A stretch of DNA of 64,000 nt from CAZDKK01 sp964603725 (GCA_964603725.1 CAZRWW010000022.1:1-64000); one strand, 5' to 3'. Positions 1-10,080 are shown, numbered from the stretch's first letter. Notes: generated by a model not told the origin, from the sequence alone. Program-made: numbers and translations.

Positions 1-2
1 TG

Positions 3-932
3 ATGCCGGCCGCAGAGCGCCTGCTGGCGGAGCACGGCCTATCGCCCGGGGATGTCGCCGCCAGCGGACCGGGCGGGCGGCTGCTGAAGGAGGATGTCCT
101 GCGACACCTTGGGGGGGCCGGCGCGACTGCGCCCGGGGCGGCCAAGCCGTTCGGGCCGGGCACCGCCGGCGCGCCCGCGCCCGGGGCGGCCAGCGCGCAA
201 CCGCCGGCGCTGCCGGCCGAGTCGACGGAGATGCGTCACGAGGAGATCGTTCCGATGACGCCGCTGCGCCGGCGCGTGGCGGAGCGGCTCGTGCAATCTC
301 AGCAAACGGCGGCGCTCCTGACGACTTTCAACGAGATCGACATGAGCGCCGTGATGCGCCTGCGCCGAGAGCACCAGGCGGCGTTCCAGGAGAAGTACGG
401 CGTCAAGCTCGGTTTCATGTCGTTCTTCGTCAAGGCGGCGATCGAGGCGCTCAAGCTGATTCCCGAAATCAATGCCGAGATCCGCGGCCAGAGCATCGTG
501 TATCGCAACTTCTACGACATCGGCATCGCCGTGGGCGGCGGGCGCGGCCTGGTGGTGCCCGTCATCCGCAACGCCGAGCGGCTGAGCTTCGCCCAGATCG
601 AGCTGCTCATCGCCGACTACGGCCGGCGGGCCCAGGAGAGCAGGCTGACGCTGGCCGAGCTCCAGGGCGGCACTTTCACGATCAGCAACGGCGGCGTCTA
701 CGGCTCGCTCCTCTCGACCCCGATCATCAACCCGCCGCAGAGCGGCGTGCTGGGGCTGCACGCGATCCAGGAGCGCGCGGTCGTGCGCGACGGGCAGATC
801 GTGGCGCGGCCGATGATGTATGTCGCGCTCACGTACGATCACCGCATCGTGGACGGGCGCGAGGCGGTGACGTTCCTGAAGCAGATCAAGCAGTGCGTCG
901 AGGACCCGGCGCGGATCCTGCTGGAGGTCTAG
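3..932 (+). CDS. sucB: 2-oxoglutarate dehydrogenase E2, dihydrolipoyl succinyltransferase (5' partial)
   Basis: This is the C-terminal part of the E2 core of a 2-oxo acid dehydrogenase complex, which transfers the acyl group from lipoyl-lysine to CoA in the TCA cycle in the cytosol. The visible part holds a peripheral subunit-binding domain (residues about 3-37, VAASGPGGRLLKEDVLRHL), a Pro/Ala/Gly linker (about 38-75) and the catalytic domain (about 78-309) with the active-site motif DHRIVDG at 279-285. The stretch STPIINPPQSGVLGLHAI and the LTTFNEIDM segment are typical of SucB rather than the pyruvate-type E2. The lipoyl domain must lie upstream of the window, so the ATG at position 3 is probably an internal methionine. 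The next gene, 70 bases downstream, is the E3 subunit lpd, as usual for this operon. Confidence 0.93.
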   Translation: MPAAERLLAEHGLSPGDVAASGPGGRLLKEDVLRHLGGAGATAPGAAKPFGPGTAGAPAPGAASAQPPALPAESTEMRHEEIVPMTPLRRRVAERLVQSQQTAALLTTFNEIDMSAVMRLRREHQAAFQEKYGVKLGFMSFFVKAAIEALKLIPEINAEIRGQSIVYRNFYDIGIAVGGGRGLVVPVIRNAERLSFAQIELLIADYGRRAQESRLTLAELQGGTFTISNGGVYGSLLSTPIINPPQSGVLGLHAIQERAVVRDGQIVARPMMYVALTYDHRIVDGREAVTFLKQIKQCVEDPARILLEV

Positions 933-1002
933 GGAGGCGCAGCGCCGGCGCCGGTGCGGACACCGCGCGGGCGTGCGCGTGGAAGCAGTCAGGAGACAGC
1001 GC

Positions 1003-2394
1003 ATGGCGGAGCGGCGGCACGATCTGGTGGTGATCGGCGGCGGGCCGGGCGGCTATGTGGCCGCCATCCGCGCCGCCCAGCTCGGACTGGCGGTGGCGGT
1101 CGTCGACGAGCGCCGGACGATGGGCGGCACCTGTCTCAACATCGGCTGCATCCCCAGCAAGGCCTTGCTCGAGTCCAGCCACCGGTTCGCGCAGGCGCGC
1201 GACGAGCTGACGGCGCACGGCGTGAAGACCGGGCGCGTGCGCCTGGACCTGGACACGATGCAGGATCGCAAGCAGGCGATCGTCGCCCGGGTGACCCAGG
1301 GCATCGCCGCGCTCTTCTGGAAGTGGAAGATCGAGACTTAGGTGGGCCGCGCGCGGCTGCTGGCCCGGTGGCGGAGCCGGGTGGCGGGCGAGAGCGGCGA
1401 TCTCGAGATCGCCGCCCCGAGCATCATCATCGCCACGGGGAGCGAGCCGGCCGCGCTGCCCGGCGTGCCCGTGGATGGCGACCGCATCGGGACGAGCACC
1501 GAGGCCCTTGACTACCGGAGCGTGCCCGAGCACCTGATCGTTATCGGCGCCGGCGCGATCGGCCTCGAGCTGGGGTCGGTCTGGCGCCGGCTGGGCGCCA
1601 AGGTCACTGTCCTCGAGTACCTCGATCGCATCCTGCCGGGCATGGACGCCGAGATCGCCGCCGAGGCGCAGCAGGCGCTCGCCCAGCAGGGTCTCGAATT
1701 CCACCTCGGCGTGCGGGTCACCGGAGCCCGCGGGCAGGACCGCGCCTGCGTGGTCGAAGTAGAAGACCGCCCGCCGTTCACGGCCAGTCACGTGTTGGTG
1801 GCCGTGGGCCGCAGGCCGCGCACGGAGGGTCTCGATCTGGCAGCGGCGGGGATCACGGCCGATGAGCGCGGGCGGATTCCCGTCGATGGACGATTCGCCA
1901 CGTCCGCGCCGGGGGTTTACGCCATCGGCGATGTCATCCGCGGCCCGATGTTGGCACACAAGGCCTCCGAGGAAGGCATCGCCTGTGTGGAAGGCATCGT
2001 GACCGGCCATGGTCGCGTGAACTACGACGCGATTCCGACCATCGTCTACACATGGCCGGAGGTGGCCGGCGTGGGCGCGACCGAGGAGGAGCTGCGCGCG
2101 CAGGGCGTGGCGTATCGCAAGGGCGCGTTTCCGTTCCTCGCGAACGGGCGCGCGCACGCGCTGGGCGAGCTCGCGGGTCGAGTCAAGATCCTGGCGCACC
2201 GGCAGACGGATCGCGTGCTGGGGGCGCACATCGCCGGGCCCCACGCGGGCGATCTCATCGCGGAGGCGGCGGTCGCGATCGAATTCGGCGCGAGCAGCGA
2301 AGATCTGGCGCGCGCCTGCCACGCCCACCCGACGCTGGCCGAGGCGGTGAAGGAGGCCGCGCTGGCGGTCGATCGCCGGGCGATCCATCTGTAG
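1003..2394 (+). pseudogene. lpd: Dihydrolipoyl dehydrogenase (E3), interrupted by an in-frame TAG
   Basis: E3 reoxidises dihydrolipoamide with NAD+ for 2-oxo acid dehydrogenase complexes. The ATG at 1003 is chosen because AGGAGA lies at 991-996, six bases upstream; an in-frame GTG at 973 lacks this. The reading frame shows the FAD-binding IGGGPGGY near the N-terminus, the redox disulphide motif GGTCLNIGCIPSK, the NAD-binding IGAGAIGLELGSVW, the second FAD motif (YAIGDV) and the C-terminal HAHPTLAEA with the catalytic His/Glu pair. Codon 113 (1339-1341) is TAG, where relatives have an ordinary residue; the frame continues with no shift on both sides, so a single substitution (for example TAC to TAG) separates it from an intact gene of about 463 codons. 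TAG is used as a normal stop by neighbours such as sucB, so recoding is unlikely. Sequencing error, a strain polymorphism or a real nonsense mutation all remain possible. Confidence 0.88.
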
Positions 2395-2420
2395 CAAACC
2401 ACCTGTCGCAATTCACCTGT

Positions 2421-2452
2421 AGCAAACCGGCCGGTGGGCCGGCCGGTTTGCT
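2421..2452. terminator. Perfect 14-bp inverted repeat, possible terminator
   Basis: AGCAAACCGGCCGG at 2421-2434 is the exact reverse complement of 2439-2452, with the four-base loop TGGG. It begins 27 bases after the lpd stop and lies between lpd (+) and the convergent PDZ gene (-). No T-tract follows on either strand, so a canonical Rho-independent terminator is not complete; it may stabilise the transcript end or work with Rho. Confidence 0.55.
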
Positions 2453-2607
2453 GGTAGAGGCGGTGCTTGCGCACGCGCATGTTGGCATTTTACGGAAAGA
2501 AAGGCAGTTCGTTCAGTCGACACTCCTGGTTCCAGGTCCAGACCCGGTTCCAGGCCCAGGTCCAGACCCCGGACCAGGTCTACGGTCGAAATCCCCGGGC
2601 CAGGCGC

Positions 2608-3360
2608 CTACTTCACCGCGCTGGCGACGTCAGCGGCATGCTGCGCGGTCTTGTGCCCGGCGACCATGCGATCAAGCTGCTCGCTCGGTATCTCCACCAG
2701 CGTCGGGTTGAGGCGGATGATCTCTCCCTTGCGCATCACGGTGTACCGCACCGTCTTGCCGATCGTGTAGGCGTTGGCCATGAAGTCATTGAGCACCGCG
2801 CTGTGGGCCGGCGCGAAGCTGATCCCGCTCATGGAGGTCATGACGTCCCCCGCGCGGAACCCGGCCCGATCCGCGGGGCTGCCCGGCACGACCGCTGTCA
2901 CCGTGGGCTCCGCCCGGCCATCGCTCCACTGCAGCTCCACGCCCAGCCAGCCGCGCGTGGCGTACTCGGCGCGCATCATCCGCGCGCAGTCCTCGAAGGT
3001 GCCGGTGCACGCGCTCGCCTGAGCCTTCTTGACGCTGGCCGCGCCGCAGGCGCTGGCGCAGGCCGCGCTGCCCGCCTGGATGCAGCTTGCGCTTGCGGTC
3101 CGGGTGCAGCCCGCGCTGCCCGCCTGGATGCAGCTTGCGCTTGCGGTCCGGGTGCAGCCCGCGCTGGCGGCCTGGGCGCAATTGGCGCCGGCTTGGGTGG
3201 AGCCAGCCCGGATGACGCTGGCCTGGCCGATCTCGACGCCGGACTTCTCGCACCCGGCGGCGGCCTTGGTCCCGCTCTTGTCACAAGCTTGCGCCGGCGC
3301 GATCAGAAACGCGGCGAGGGCGAGAGTGCCTGCTATCCAAAGCGCCTTGCCTGTATGCAT
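2608..3360 (-). CDS. Secreted PDZ-domain protein with a Cys-every-eight-residues repeat region
   Basis: A 250-residue exported protein. ATG at 3360 is preceded by AGGAGG (3369-3374 on the complement). Residues 1-25 form a signal peptide (hydrophobic core LALAAFLIA, cleavage likely after AQA), followed by a mature N-terminus with Cys26 and Cys37. Residues about 61-105 are an Ala/Ser/Gly region with cysteines at 61, 69, 77, 85, 93 and 101, exactly eight apart, built from the unit CTRTASASCIQAGSAG. Residues about 128-215 are a PDZ domain (GWLGVEL, VVPGSPADRAGFRAGDVM) of the type found in HtrA and S41 proteases, but no protease domain is present. The role is unknown: the PDZ part suggests peptide or protein C-terminus binding in the periplasm, and the cysteine array could bind metal or be disulphide-crosslinked. 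It is transcribed towards lpd and divergently from the kinase gene. Confidence 0.8.
   Translation of the reverse strand: MHTGKALWIAGTLALAAFLIAPAQACDKSGTKAAAGCEKSGVEIGQASVIRAGSTQAGANCAQAASAGCTRTASASCIQAGSAGCTRTASASCIQAGSAACASACGAASVKKAQASACTGTFEDCARMMRAEYATRGWLGVELQWSDGRAEPTVTAVVPGSPADRAGFRAGDVMTSMSGISFAPAHSAVLNDFMANAYTIGKTVRYTVMRKGEIIRLNPTLVEIPSEQLDRMVAGHKTAQHAADVASAVK
3064..3159. repeat. Two perfect 48-bp tandem copies inside the PDZ gene
   Basis: Bases 3064-3111 and 3112-3159 are identical. Each copy encodes 16 residues, that is two octads with one cysteine each. Perfect identity at DNA level implies recent duplication or slippage and makes the cysteine array length potentially variable between strains. 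Confidence 0.9.
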
Positions 3361-3680
3361 GATGCCTGCCTCCTGTTTTGGCGATTCGTGCGAAGCTCCT
3401 CAAATGCAATCAGATCGCGAGTCCGGTGACCGATTGCTTGACGACCTACACCACGCATCTCTCGGCGAGTTCCCGAGAAAGTGCGGCCCGCGGGCGGCCG
3501 CGCTCTCTCGGTGGCGCATCTGCGCCAGTGGGACCCAAGTCCGGTTCCAGCCATACCCCAGGCCCAGCTTCAGGCGTGTAAATGAGCGGCCGATAGATCC
3601 GTTGAGGTCGGAACCCGTAGGCGGCACCGTGCTCGAGCCGCATCGCGATGGTGAACGGTCCCGGACCTGGGGAAGGCTGC
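3361..3680. promoter_or_regulatory. Divergent intergenic region between PDZ gene and HEAT-kinase gene
   Basis: This 320-base stretch separates two genes read in opposite directions and must carry at least one promoter for each. The part next to the PDZ gene (3376-3440) is less G+C-rich than its surroundings, but no convincing -35/-10 pair was found. An ATG at 3648 is in frame with the kinase gene but lacks a ribosome site; the start at 3681 has GGGGAAGG at 3669-3676. Confidence 0.4.
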
Positions 3681-6173
3681 ATGAGCTTCGTCAACCGACT
3701 GACGGCCCAAAAGCACATTCGCACGCTCCGGCGAGCGGGCACGGCCGGCGAGCCGGCCCTGACCGAGGCCAAGCAGCAGCTGATCGGGTCAGGCGAGGTC
3801 GTCATCGCCCCGCTGCTCGAGCTGCTCAACGATGCCGAGGCGCGCCCGCATGCGGTGGACGTGCTCCGACACGTGGCGACCGACGCCACGCTGCCGGTCT
3901 TCGTCGAGGCGCTGGCGGGCGAGACGGCAGCCATCGCGGCCGGGGTCATCGAGATCCTCTCGACGAGCACGGCCTACCGCCCCCAGCTCCTGCTGGAGTT
4001 CCTCGAGCTGCCCGGACGGGCGCGCGGGCACATCGAGACCATCCTGGCGGCGCGCGGCGCGAGTATTCCCCCGCGCAAGCTCGTCTCCTCGCTGATCGAG
4101 ATCAACAAGGAATCGCGGCCGATCGTCTTTCGCCTGCTCGAATCCCACGCGCGCCCGGAGATGGCCGGCAGCCTGCTCGACATGCTGCGCCACGAGGACT
4201 GGTGGGTGCGGCTCCACGCGCTCAAGGTCCTGAGCCAGCTGCCGTCCGAAGAGTCGATCAAGGGCGCCATCGCCATGCTCAAGGATTCCAGCCGCAATGT
4301 CAGGCTGGAGGCGGTCGAGGCGCTGGGGCGGCTGGAAGCGCGGGTCGCGATTCCCGAGCTGTGCCAGGCGCTGCGCGACACGAACCTCAAGGTGCAGAGC
4401 GCGGCGATCGATGTCCTGGTCAAGTTCAACGACGTGGCGGCCGTGGCGCACCTGCTCGATGTCCTCAAGGACGAGGCCGAACAGGCCCGGCGCGGCGCGG
4501 TGGAAGTGCTCAACGCGGTGGCCACGACGGCGGCGATCAAGGACCTCGTGCTGGCGCTGCAGGATGCGGACTGGTGGGTGCAGGCCCGCGCCGCCGATGC
4601 CCTGGGCACGCTGGGCGGGCCCCGCGTCGTCGAGGCGGTGCTGGGGTTGATGGACCACCCCGACTGCCACGTGCGCCGCTATGCGATCGAGATCCTCAAT
4701 TCCATCCCCGATCCGCGCGCCGCGCACCGTCTGATCCAGGCTCTCGATGACCCGGACTGGTGGGTGCGGGAGCGGGCGATCGATGCCCTGGCCAAGACCG
4801 GCGACGCGCAGGCGGTGGAACCGCTCATACGGCTGCTGCAGAGCGACGCGCGCGCGGCGCCGTTGTGCGCCCGGGCCCTGGGCGCCCTGGGCGATCCGCG
4901 AGCGATCGAAGCGCTCAGCCTGGCCGCGGCCGCGAGTGATGGCGAGACCCGCAAGGCCGGCATCGAGGCACTGCACAACCTGGCTCGGGCCGCGCTGCCC
5001 GACGACGCGCGCCGCTGCGTGGAGGAGATTCTCAGCCAGGTTGGAGGAAGGCGCGGGACGATCGCCCCCCGGGGGTCCGAAGCCCCCCCGGGGTTCGCGC
5101 CCACGCCGCCGCCGGCCTTGGGGGCCCCGGCTCCCCCGGGCTCCCGGACAGCCGCGGGAGAGGCCACCCTGCAGCACGGGCGCAGCCGGATCGATTCCAT
5201 GCTGTCCTCTTTCCAGCCCGACGAACGGGGACCCGAGACCGCCGGACCCGAGCCGGGGGGGCCCGGTATGACCCTCTCCGAATGGGCTTCCTCGCAGGCC
5301 TCCGCCGGTCCAGCCCATCCGGGCGTCGGGGCGACCGGCCTGCAGGACCTGCGGCCGGGGACGATGCTGCTCAACCGCTACCGCGTCATTCGGCGCATCG
5401 GCAGCGGCGGGTTCGGCACGGTCTACCTGGTCAGCGACGTGACCGTCGAGGATGAGCTGATCCTGAAGGTCCTCAGCCCGCACATCTCGGTCGATCCGCT
5501 GATGATCAAGCGCTTCGTCCACGAGCTGAAGTACGCGCGGCGGGTCACGCACCCCAACATCATTCGCATCTACGATCTCCTGCAGTTCGAGGGCGGCCAC
5601 GCGATCTCGATGGAGTTCTTCCCTGGCAAGGACCTGGGCGCCATCCTGGTCGAGGAAGGGCGCTTGGAGGTGAACCGCGCGCTGCACATCGCCCGCCAGG
5701 TGTGCGAGGGACTGGCGGCCGCCCACGCTCAGGGAGTCATCCATCGCGACATCAAACCGGCCAACATCATGGTGGGGGAGAGCGACCTGGTGAAGATCGT
5801 CGACTTCGGCCTGGCCGCCATGACGCAGAGCGCCGGGTCGCGTCTGACGAAGAGCGGCATCCTGATCGGGACGCCGCAGTACATGGCTCCCGAGCAGATC
5901 AAGGGCGACGACGTCGACGGCCGCGCCGACATCTACTCGCTGGGCGTGATGATGTACGAGATGCTCTCGGGGCGGCAGCCCTTCTGCGGCGACAGCGCGG
6001 TCAACATCCTCTACCAGCACCTGGAAGGCAAGGCCCCGCCGCTCAGTGAGCTCGTGCCCGACGTCCCGGCGGAGGTCGAGCAGTGCGTCGCCTGCTTCAT
6101 GGCCCGGCACCGCGAGGAGCGACCGCCCGACATCGCCGGCTGCCTCGCTCTGCTCGCGGGGAGGGCCGCGTGA
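3681..6173 (+). CDS. HEAT-repeat / serine-threonine protein kinase fusion
   Basis: An 830-residue cytoplasmic protein. The start at 3681 follows GGGGAAGG at 3669-3676. Residues about 20-455 are alpha-helical HEAT (PBS-lyase type) repeats with recurring units such as ARAADALGTLG; three repeats carry the signature D-x-DWWV (about residues 172, 296 and 357). Residues about 455-565 are a Pro/Gly-rich linker. Residues about 567-830 are a Hanks-type kinase: glycine loop GSGGFGTVYLV, beta-3 lysine in LILKVL, catalytic loop HRDIKPANIM, metal-binding DFGLA, activation segment GTPQYMAPEQ, then DIYSLGVMMYEML. All catalytic residues are present. No transmembrane segment is visible, unlike PknB-type kinases, so HEAT repeats probably recruit partners or substrates. 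It is the first gene of an operon with two PilT ATPases 21 bases downstream, so motility proteins are plausible targets (inference). Confidence 0.92.
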   Translation: MSFVNRLTAQKHIRTLRRAGTAGEPALTEAKQQLIGSGEVVIAPLLELLNDAEARPHAVDVLRHVATDATLPVFVEALAGETAAIAAGVIEILSTSTAYRPQLLLEFLELPGRARGHIETILAARGASIPPRKLVSSLIEINKESRPIVFRLLESHARPEMAGSLLDMLRHEDWWVRLHALKVLSQLPSEESIKGAIAMLKDSSRNVRLEAVEALGRLEARVAIPELCQALRDTNLKVQSAAIDVLVKFNDVAAVAHLLDVLKDEAEQARRGAVEVLNAVATTAAIKDLVLALQDADWWVQARAADALGTLGGPRVVEAVLGLMDHPDCHVRRYAIEILNSIPDPRAAHRLIQALDDPDWWVRERAIDALAKTGDAQAVEPLIRLLQSDARAAPLCARALGALGDPRAIEALSLAAAASDGETRKAGIEALHNLARAALPDDARRCVEEILSQVGGRRGTIAPRGSEAPPGFAPTPPPALGAPAPPGSRTAAGEATLQHGRSRIDSMLSSFQPDERGPETAGPEPGGPGMTLSEWASSQASAGPAHPGVGATGLQDLRPGTMLLNRYRVIRRIGSGGFGTVYLVSDVTVEDELILKVLSPHISVDPLMIKRFVHELKYARRVTHPNIIRIYDLLQFEGGHAISMEFFPGKDLGAILVEEGRLEVNRALHIARQVCEGLAAAHAQGVIHRDIKPANIMVGESDLVKIVDFGLAAMTQSAGSRLTKSGILIGTPQYMAPEQIKGDDVDGRADIYSLGVMMYEMLSGRQPFCGDSAVNILYQHLEGKAPPLSELVPDVPAEVEQCVACFMARHREERPPDIAGCLALLAGRAA

Positions 6174-6194
6174 GAGCGGCGCGGGGAGGCTGAT

Positions 6195-7327
6195 GTGGCC
6201 CGCATCGACGCGTTCCTGCAATTGGGTCGCGAGCAAGGGTGCTCCGACATCCACTTCGCGGTCGGGCTGCCGCCCCTGGTGCGCCTCGACGGCGAGCTGA
6301 CGCCCATCAAGTACCGCAGTCTGACGGCCGAAGAGGCCGAGTCCATCCTGGCGGAGATCCTGGACGAGCAGCACTTGGCGGAGTTCCAGCGCCGCGGCTC
6401 GGTCGACCTCTCGTACATGTCGCCCGAGGCCGGGCGCTATCGGATCAACGTCTGCCGCCAGGCGCGGGGGATCGGCGCGGTCTGCCGCGTCATCCCCGGG
6501 CAGGTCGTGCCGCTCGAGCAGCTCGGCCTGCCGCCGGTGATCGCCAGCTTCGCGCGCCTGAACGCGGGGCTGGTCCTGGTGACCGGCGCGACGGGGACGG
6601 GCAAGTCCACCACCCTGGCCGCGGTCATCGACCGCATCAACCGCACGCGCAACGCCGTCATCCTCACGCTCGAGGATCCGGTCGAGTTCCTCCACACCAG
6701 CGACAAGGCGCTCGTCATCCAGCGCGAGTTGGGCGCCAGCCTGCGGAGCTACAGCGAGGGCTTGCGGGCGGCGTTGCGCGAGGACCCCGACGTCATCCTG
6801 GTGGGCGAGCTGCGCGACGCCGAGACCATCGCGCTGGCCCTGGAGGCGGCCGAGACGGGTCACCTCGTGCTGGGGACACTTCACACTCGCGGCGCCGCGC
6901 AGACGATCGACCGCATCCTGGACGCCTTCCCGTCGGAGTCGCACAACCAGGTCCGCAACACGCTCGCCGACAACCTGCGCGCGGTGATGAGCCAGGAGCT
7001 CGTCCGGGCGGCGGACGGGCGCGGCCGGCGCGCGGCGATGGAGATCCTGGTCAATGTGCCGGCGGTGGCCCAGATGATCCGCGAGGGCAAGACCTTCCAG
7101 CTCCACCACGCCATGGAGACCGGAAAGCGCTTCGGCATGCAGCTCATGGATCGCGAGCTGCTCAAGCTCGTCCAGGCGGGCGACATCGACCCGGACGAGG
7201 CCTATCTGCTGGCCGCGGACAAGCGGCCGTTCCTGTCGTTCACCACTGCGACCAGCGGGGCCGAGGCGGCCCTGGCGACGCAGGCCGCGCCGGACGACGA
7301 CGCGGCCGGGCCGCGGAGGGCAGCGGC

Positions 7328-7331
<4 letters not shown>
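6195..7331 (+). CDS. pilT: PilT-type pilus retraction ATPase
   Basis: A hexameric secretion-family ATPase expected to depolymerise type IV pili at the inner membrane, powering twitching. GTG at 6195 is preceded by GGGGAGG (6183-6189). The 378-residue product has the PilT N-terminal domain (about 1-100, starting with DAFLQLGREQGCSDIHFAVG), Walker A GATGTGKSTT (about 130-140), Walker B region LREDPDVILVGELRD, the His box GHLVLGTLHT, and a C-terminal motif AQMIREGKTFQLHH that corresponds to the AIRNLIREGK signature of PilT needed for retraction. A short Ala/Asp tail of about 25 residues follows. It lies between the HEAT kinase and a second PilT-like gene, whose start codon overlaps its stop (ATGA). 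No pilin or PilB/PilC gene is in the window. Confidence 0.93.
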
Positions 7332-8398
<1,067 letters not shown>

Positions 8399-8413
8399 CG
8401 AGCGCCCCGGGGC

Positions 8414-8507
8414 GACGGGCCGCCGGCGAAGCTCCGCGACGGCAGCCGGCCAAGCTCCGCGACGGGCCGCCGGCGAAGCTCCGCGACGGCCGCCGGCCAA
8501 GCTCCGC
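8414..8507. repeat. Minisatellite, four units of 23-24 bp
   Basis: Units at 8414-8437, 8438-8460, 8461-8484 and 8485-8507 alternate between a 24-base form (GACGGGCCGCCGGCGAAGCT followed by CCGC) and a 23-base form. Units 1 and 3 are identical. The array fills the gap between the convergent pilT-like and HD-GYP genes. Confidence 0.85.
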
Positions 8508-8523
8508 ACCGAGCCGCCGCCGT

Positions 8524-10080
8524 TCAGGCCGCGCGCTCCTGCTCGCCAGGCTCCGGGAAGGGCATCGCGCGCAGCACGAACGAGTCCATCCGGTAGACCG
8601 TGCGGGCGATCTCCGGCGTGATCCGCTCGGCCACTTCCAGGACCTGGGCGTCCCAGAGGACGTCACGATCCGCGTTGAGAACCGTCAGCGCATCCGGGAA
8701 GGACATGGCCGCCTTGTACGGGCGGGATGTGACCAGAGCGTCCAGGACGTCGGCCACGGCGATGACGCGCGAGAGGAATGGGATGTCCTCACCGCTCAGG
8801 CCGTAGATGCCCGAGCCATTCAGCTTCTCGTGATGGTAGGCGGCGATGCGTGGCACCTCCTTGAGGTGCTCCGGATAGCGGATCATGTCGAGCACGTTCT
8901 GGGTGTATTCGGCGTGCTCGTTCATCTCCCGGCGCTCCTCAGGCGTGAGCCCGGCCGGTTTGGACAGCAGCTCGATGCGGGCCGCGTGCTTGCCCATGTC
9001 GTGCAAGACCGAGGCGACGCCCAACACCTCGAGCTCCTCCTCGCTCAGACCGATCTCCCGGCCCATCAGCAGGGCGACGGAGCGCACGCGCTCCGAGTGA
9101 TTCGCCGTATCTGGGTCCTTCAGGCTGAGCGACCTCACCAGGGCGTTGATCGTCGACTGCAGGGCGCGCTGCTGCTCTTGATAGAGGCGCAGGTTGTCCA
9201 GGACCAGCCCGATGTGCGACGCGAAGAGCGCCAGCAGGTCGAGGTCGCCGCTCTTGAACACGCCATGGCCCGGGGCCCGGATGTCCAGCTCGAGGACGCC
9301 GAACGGGCGGTCCTGCCCCTGCAGCGGCACGCACATGGCCTGCTCGATGTTGGCGGCCACGATGCTCTCCGAGGCGCTCATGCTGTTCTGGCCGCGCGTG
9401 AAGGCCAGCGACACGCCCTCGCGCAGCACGCGCCCCACGATGGACCGGCTGAGCGGATGGCTGGCGGGCTCGCCCGAACGGCTGCGGAAGAGGAGCGGCC
9501 GCAGGGCGTCGCTCTCGTCGGCCCGCACCGCCATGACCATGTGTGTTGATTTGGGAAAGGCCTGGAAGAGAACGTCGCCGATCGCGGCGATGAGACCGCG
9601 CTCGTTCTTCAGTCGTGTGCTCGTCTCGCGGACCAGCCGTAGGAACAGGGGCGCCGCCTCGGACTTGGCGGCGATCAGGTCCTCGTGCAGTCGGTCCGGA
9701 TCGGGGCGAGGTTGCGACAACGTGACCATCACCTCGCCCTGCTCGCCCGCGTCCACGAACACCGGCTCCGCCCCCTCGAGACGGATCGTGTAGCCGTCGA
9801 TCTGGATGACGTCGCCGGGCCGCAGCGCGAAGGCCTTGGTGCCCTTTCCGGCCAGGAGGATCTTCTCTTGACCGTGCAGGATGGCCGTGCCGTTGGTGCT
9901 GTTCAGGTCTTCGTAGATGAGTCCGACTCGCGTTGCGTACAGTCGTCCGTGGTACTTCGAGATGCTGCGATCGGGCAGGCAGATGGCGTTGTCGGGCGCC
10001 CGGCCGATGGCGACCGAGTCTTCGTTGAAGAACAGGGCCCGACCGCTTTGGTTGGGGCCTGTGAGCACCAGTCGGAGCAT
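8524..10080 (-). CDS. FHA-GAF-HD-GYP signalling protein with variant GYP motif
   Basis: A 518-residue cytoplasmic protein. The frame stays open further upstream, but the ATG at 10080 (MLRLVLTGPN) starts the FHA fold directly and the upstream residues look non-coding; no strong ribosome site marks it. Domains: FHA (about 5-110, IGRAPDNAICLPDRSISKYH and STNGT, with the Arg, Ser and Asn that bind phospho-threonine), GAF (about 140-310, ending in a coiled coil LRLYQEQQRALQS), and HD-GYP (about 320-500). The HD pair is in VLHDMGK, but the GYP signature reads HHEKLNGSGIYG instead of HHExxDGxGYP, so Asp is replaced by Asn and the GYP triplet is lost. Family members hydrolyse cyclic di-GMP; this copy may be weak, altered or regulatory. 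It is convergent with the kinase-pilT operon, and its FHA domain could read kinase-made phospho-threonine. Confidence 0.88.
   Translation of the reverse strand: MLRLVLTGPNQSGRALFFNEDSVAIGRAPDNAICLPDRSISKYHGRLYATRVGLIYEDLNSTNGTAILHGQEKILLAGKGTKAFALRPGDVIQIDGYTIRLEGAEPVFVDAGEQGEVMVTLSQPRPDPDRLHEDLIAAKSEAAPLFLRLVRETSTRLKNERGLIAAIGDVLFQAFPKSTHMVMAVRADESDALRPLLFRSRSGEPASHPLSRSIVGRVLREGVSLAFTRGQNSMSASESIVAANIEQAMCVPLQGQDRPFGVLELDIRAPGHGVFKSGDLDLLALFASHIGLVLDNLRLYQEQQRALQSTINALVRSLSLKDPDTANHSERVRSVALLMGREIGLSEEELEVLGVASVLHDMGKHAARIELLSKPAGLTPEERREMNEHAEYTQNVLDMIRYPEHLKEVPRIAAYHHEKLNGSGIYGLSGEDIPFLSRVIAVADVLDALVTSRPYKAAMSFPDALTVLNADRDVLWDAQVLEVAERITPEIARTVYRMDSFVLRAMPFPEPGEQERAA

Noticed and set aside
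1339..1341. TAG in lpd as pyrrolysine or a reassigned codon
   Set aside because: TAG ends neighbouring genes such as sucB normally, no pyl genes are seen, and dihydrolipoyl dehydrogenase is not a pyrrolysine protein.
2421..2452. Complete Rho-independent terminator for lpd
   Set aside because: The hairpin is perfect but no T-tract follows on either strand, so it is listed only as a possible terminator.
3789..7109. Minus-strand open frame of more than 1100 codons opposite the kinase and pilT genes
   Set aside because: It is an Arg/Asp/Leu-rich shadow of G+C-rich coding DNA, with no domain and no ribosome site; the plus-strand genes carry clear motifs.
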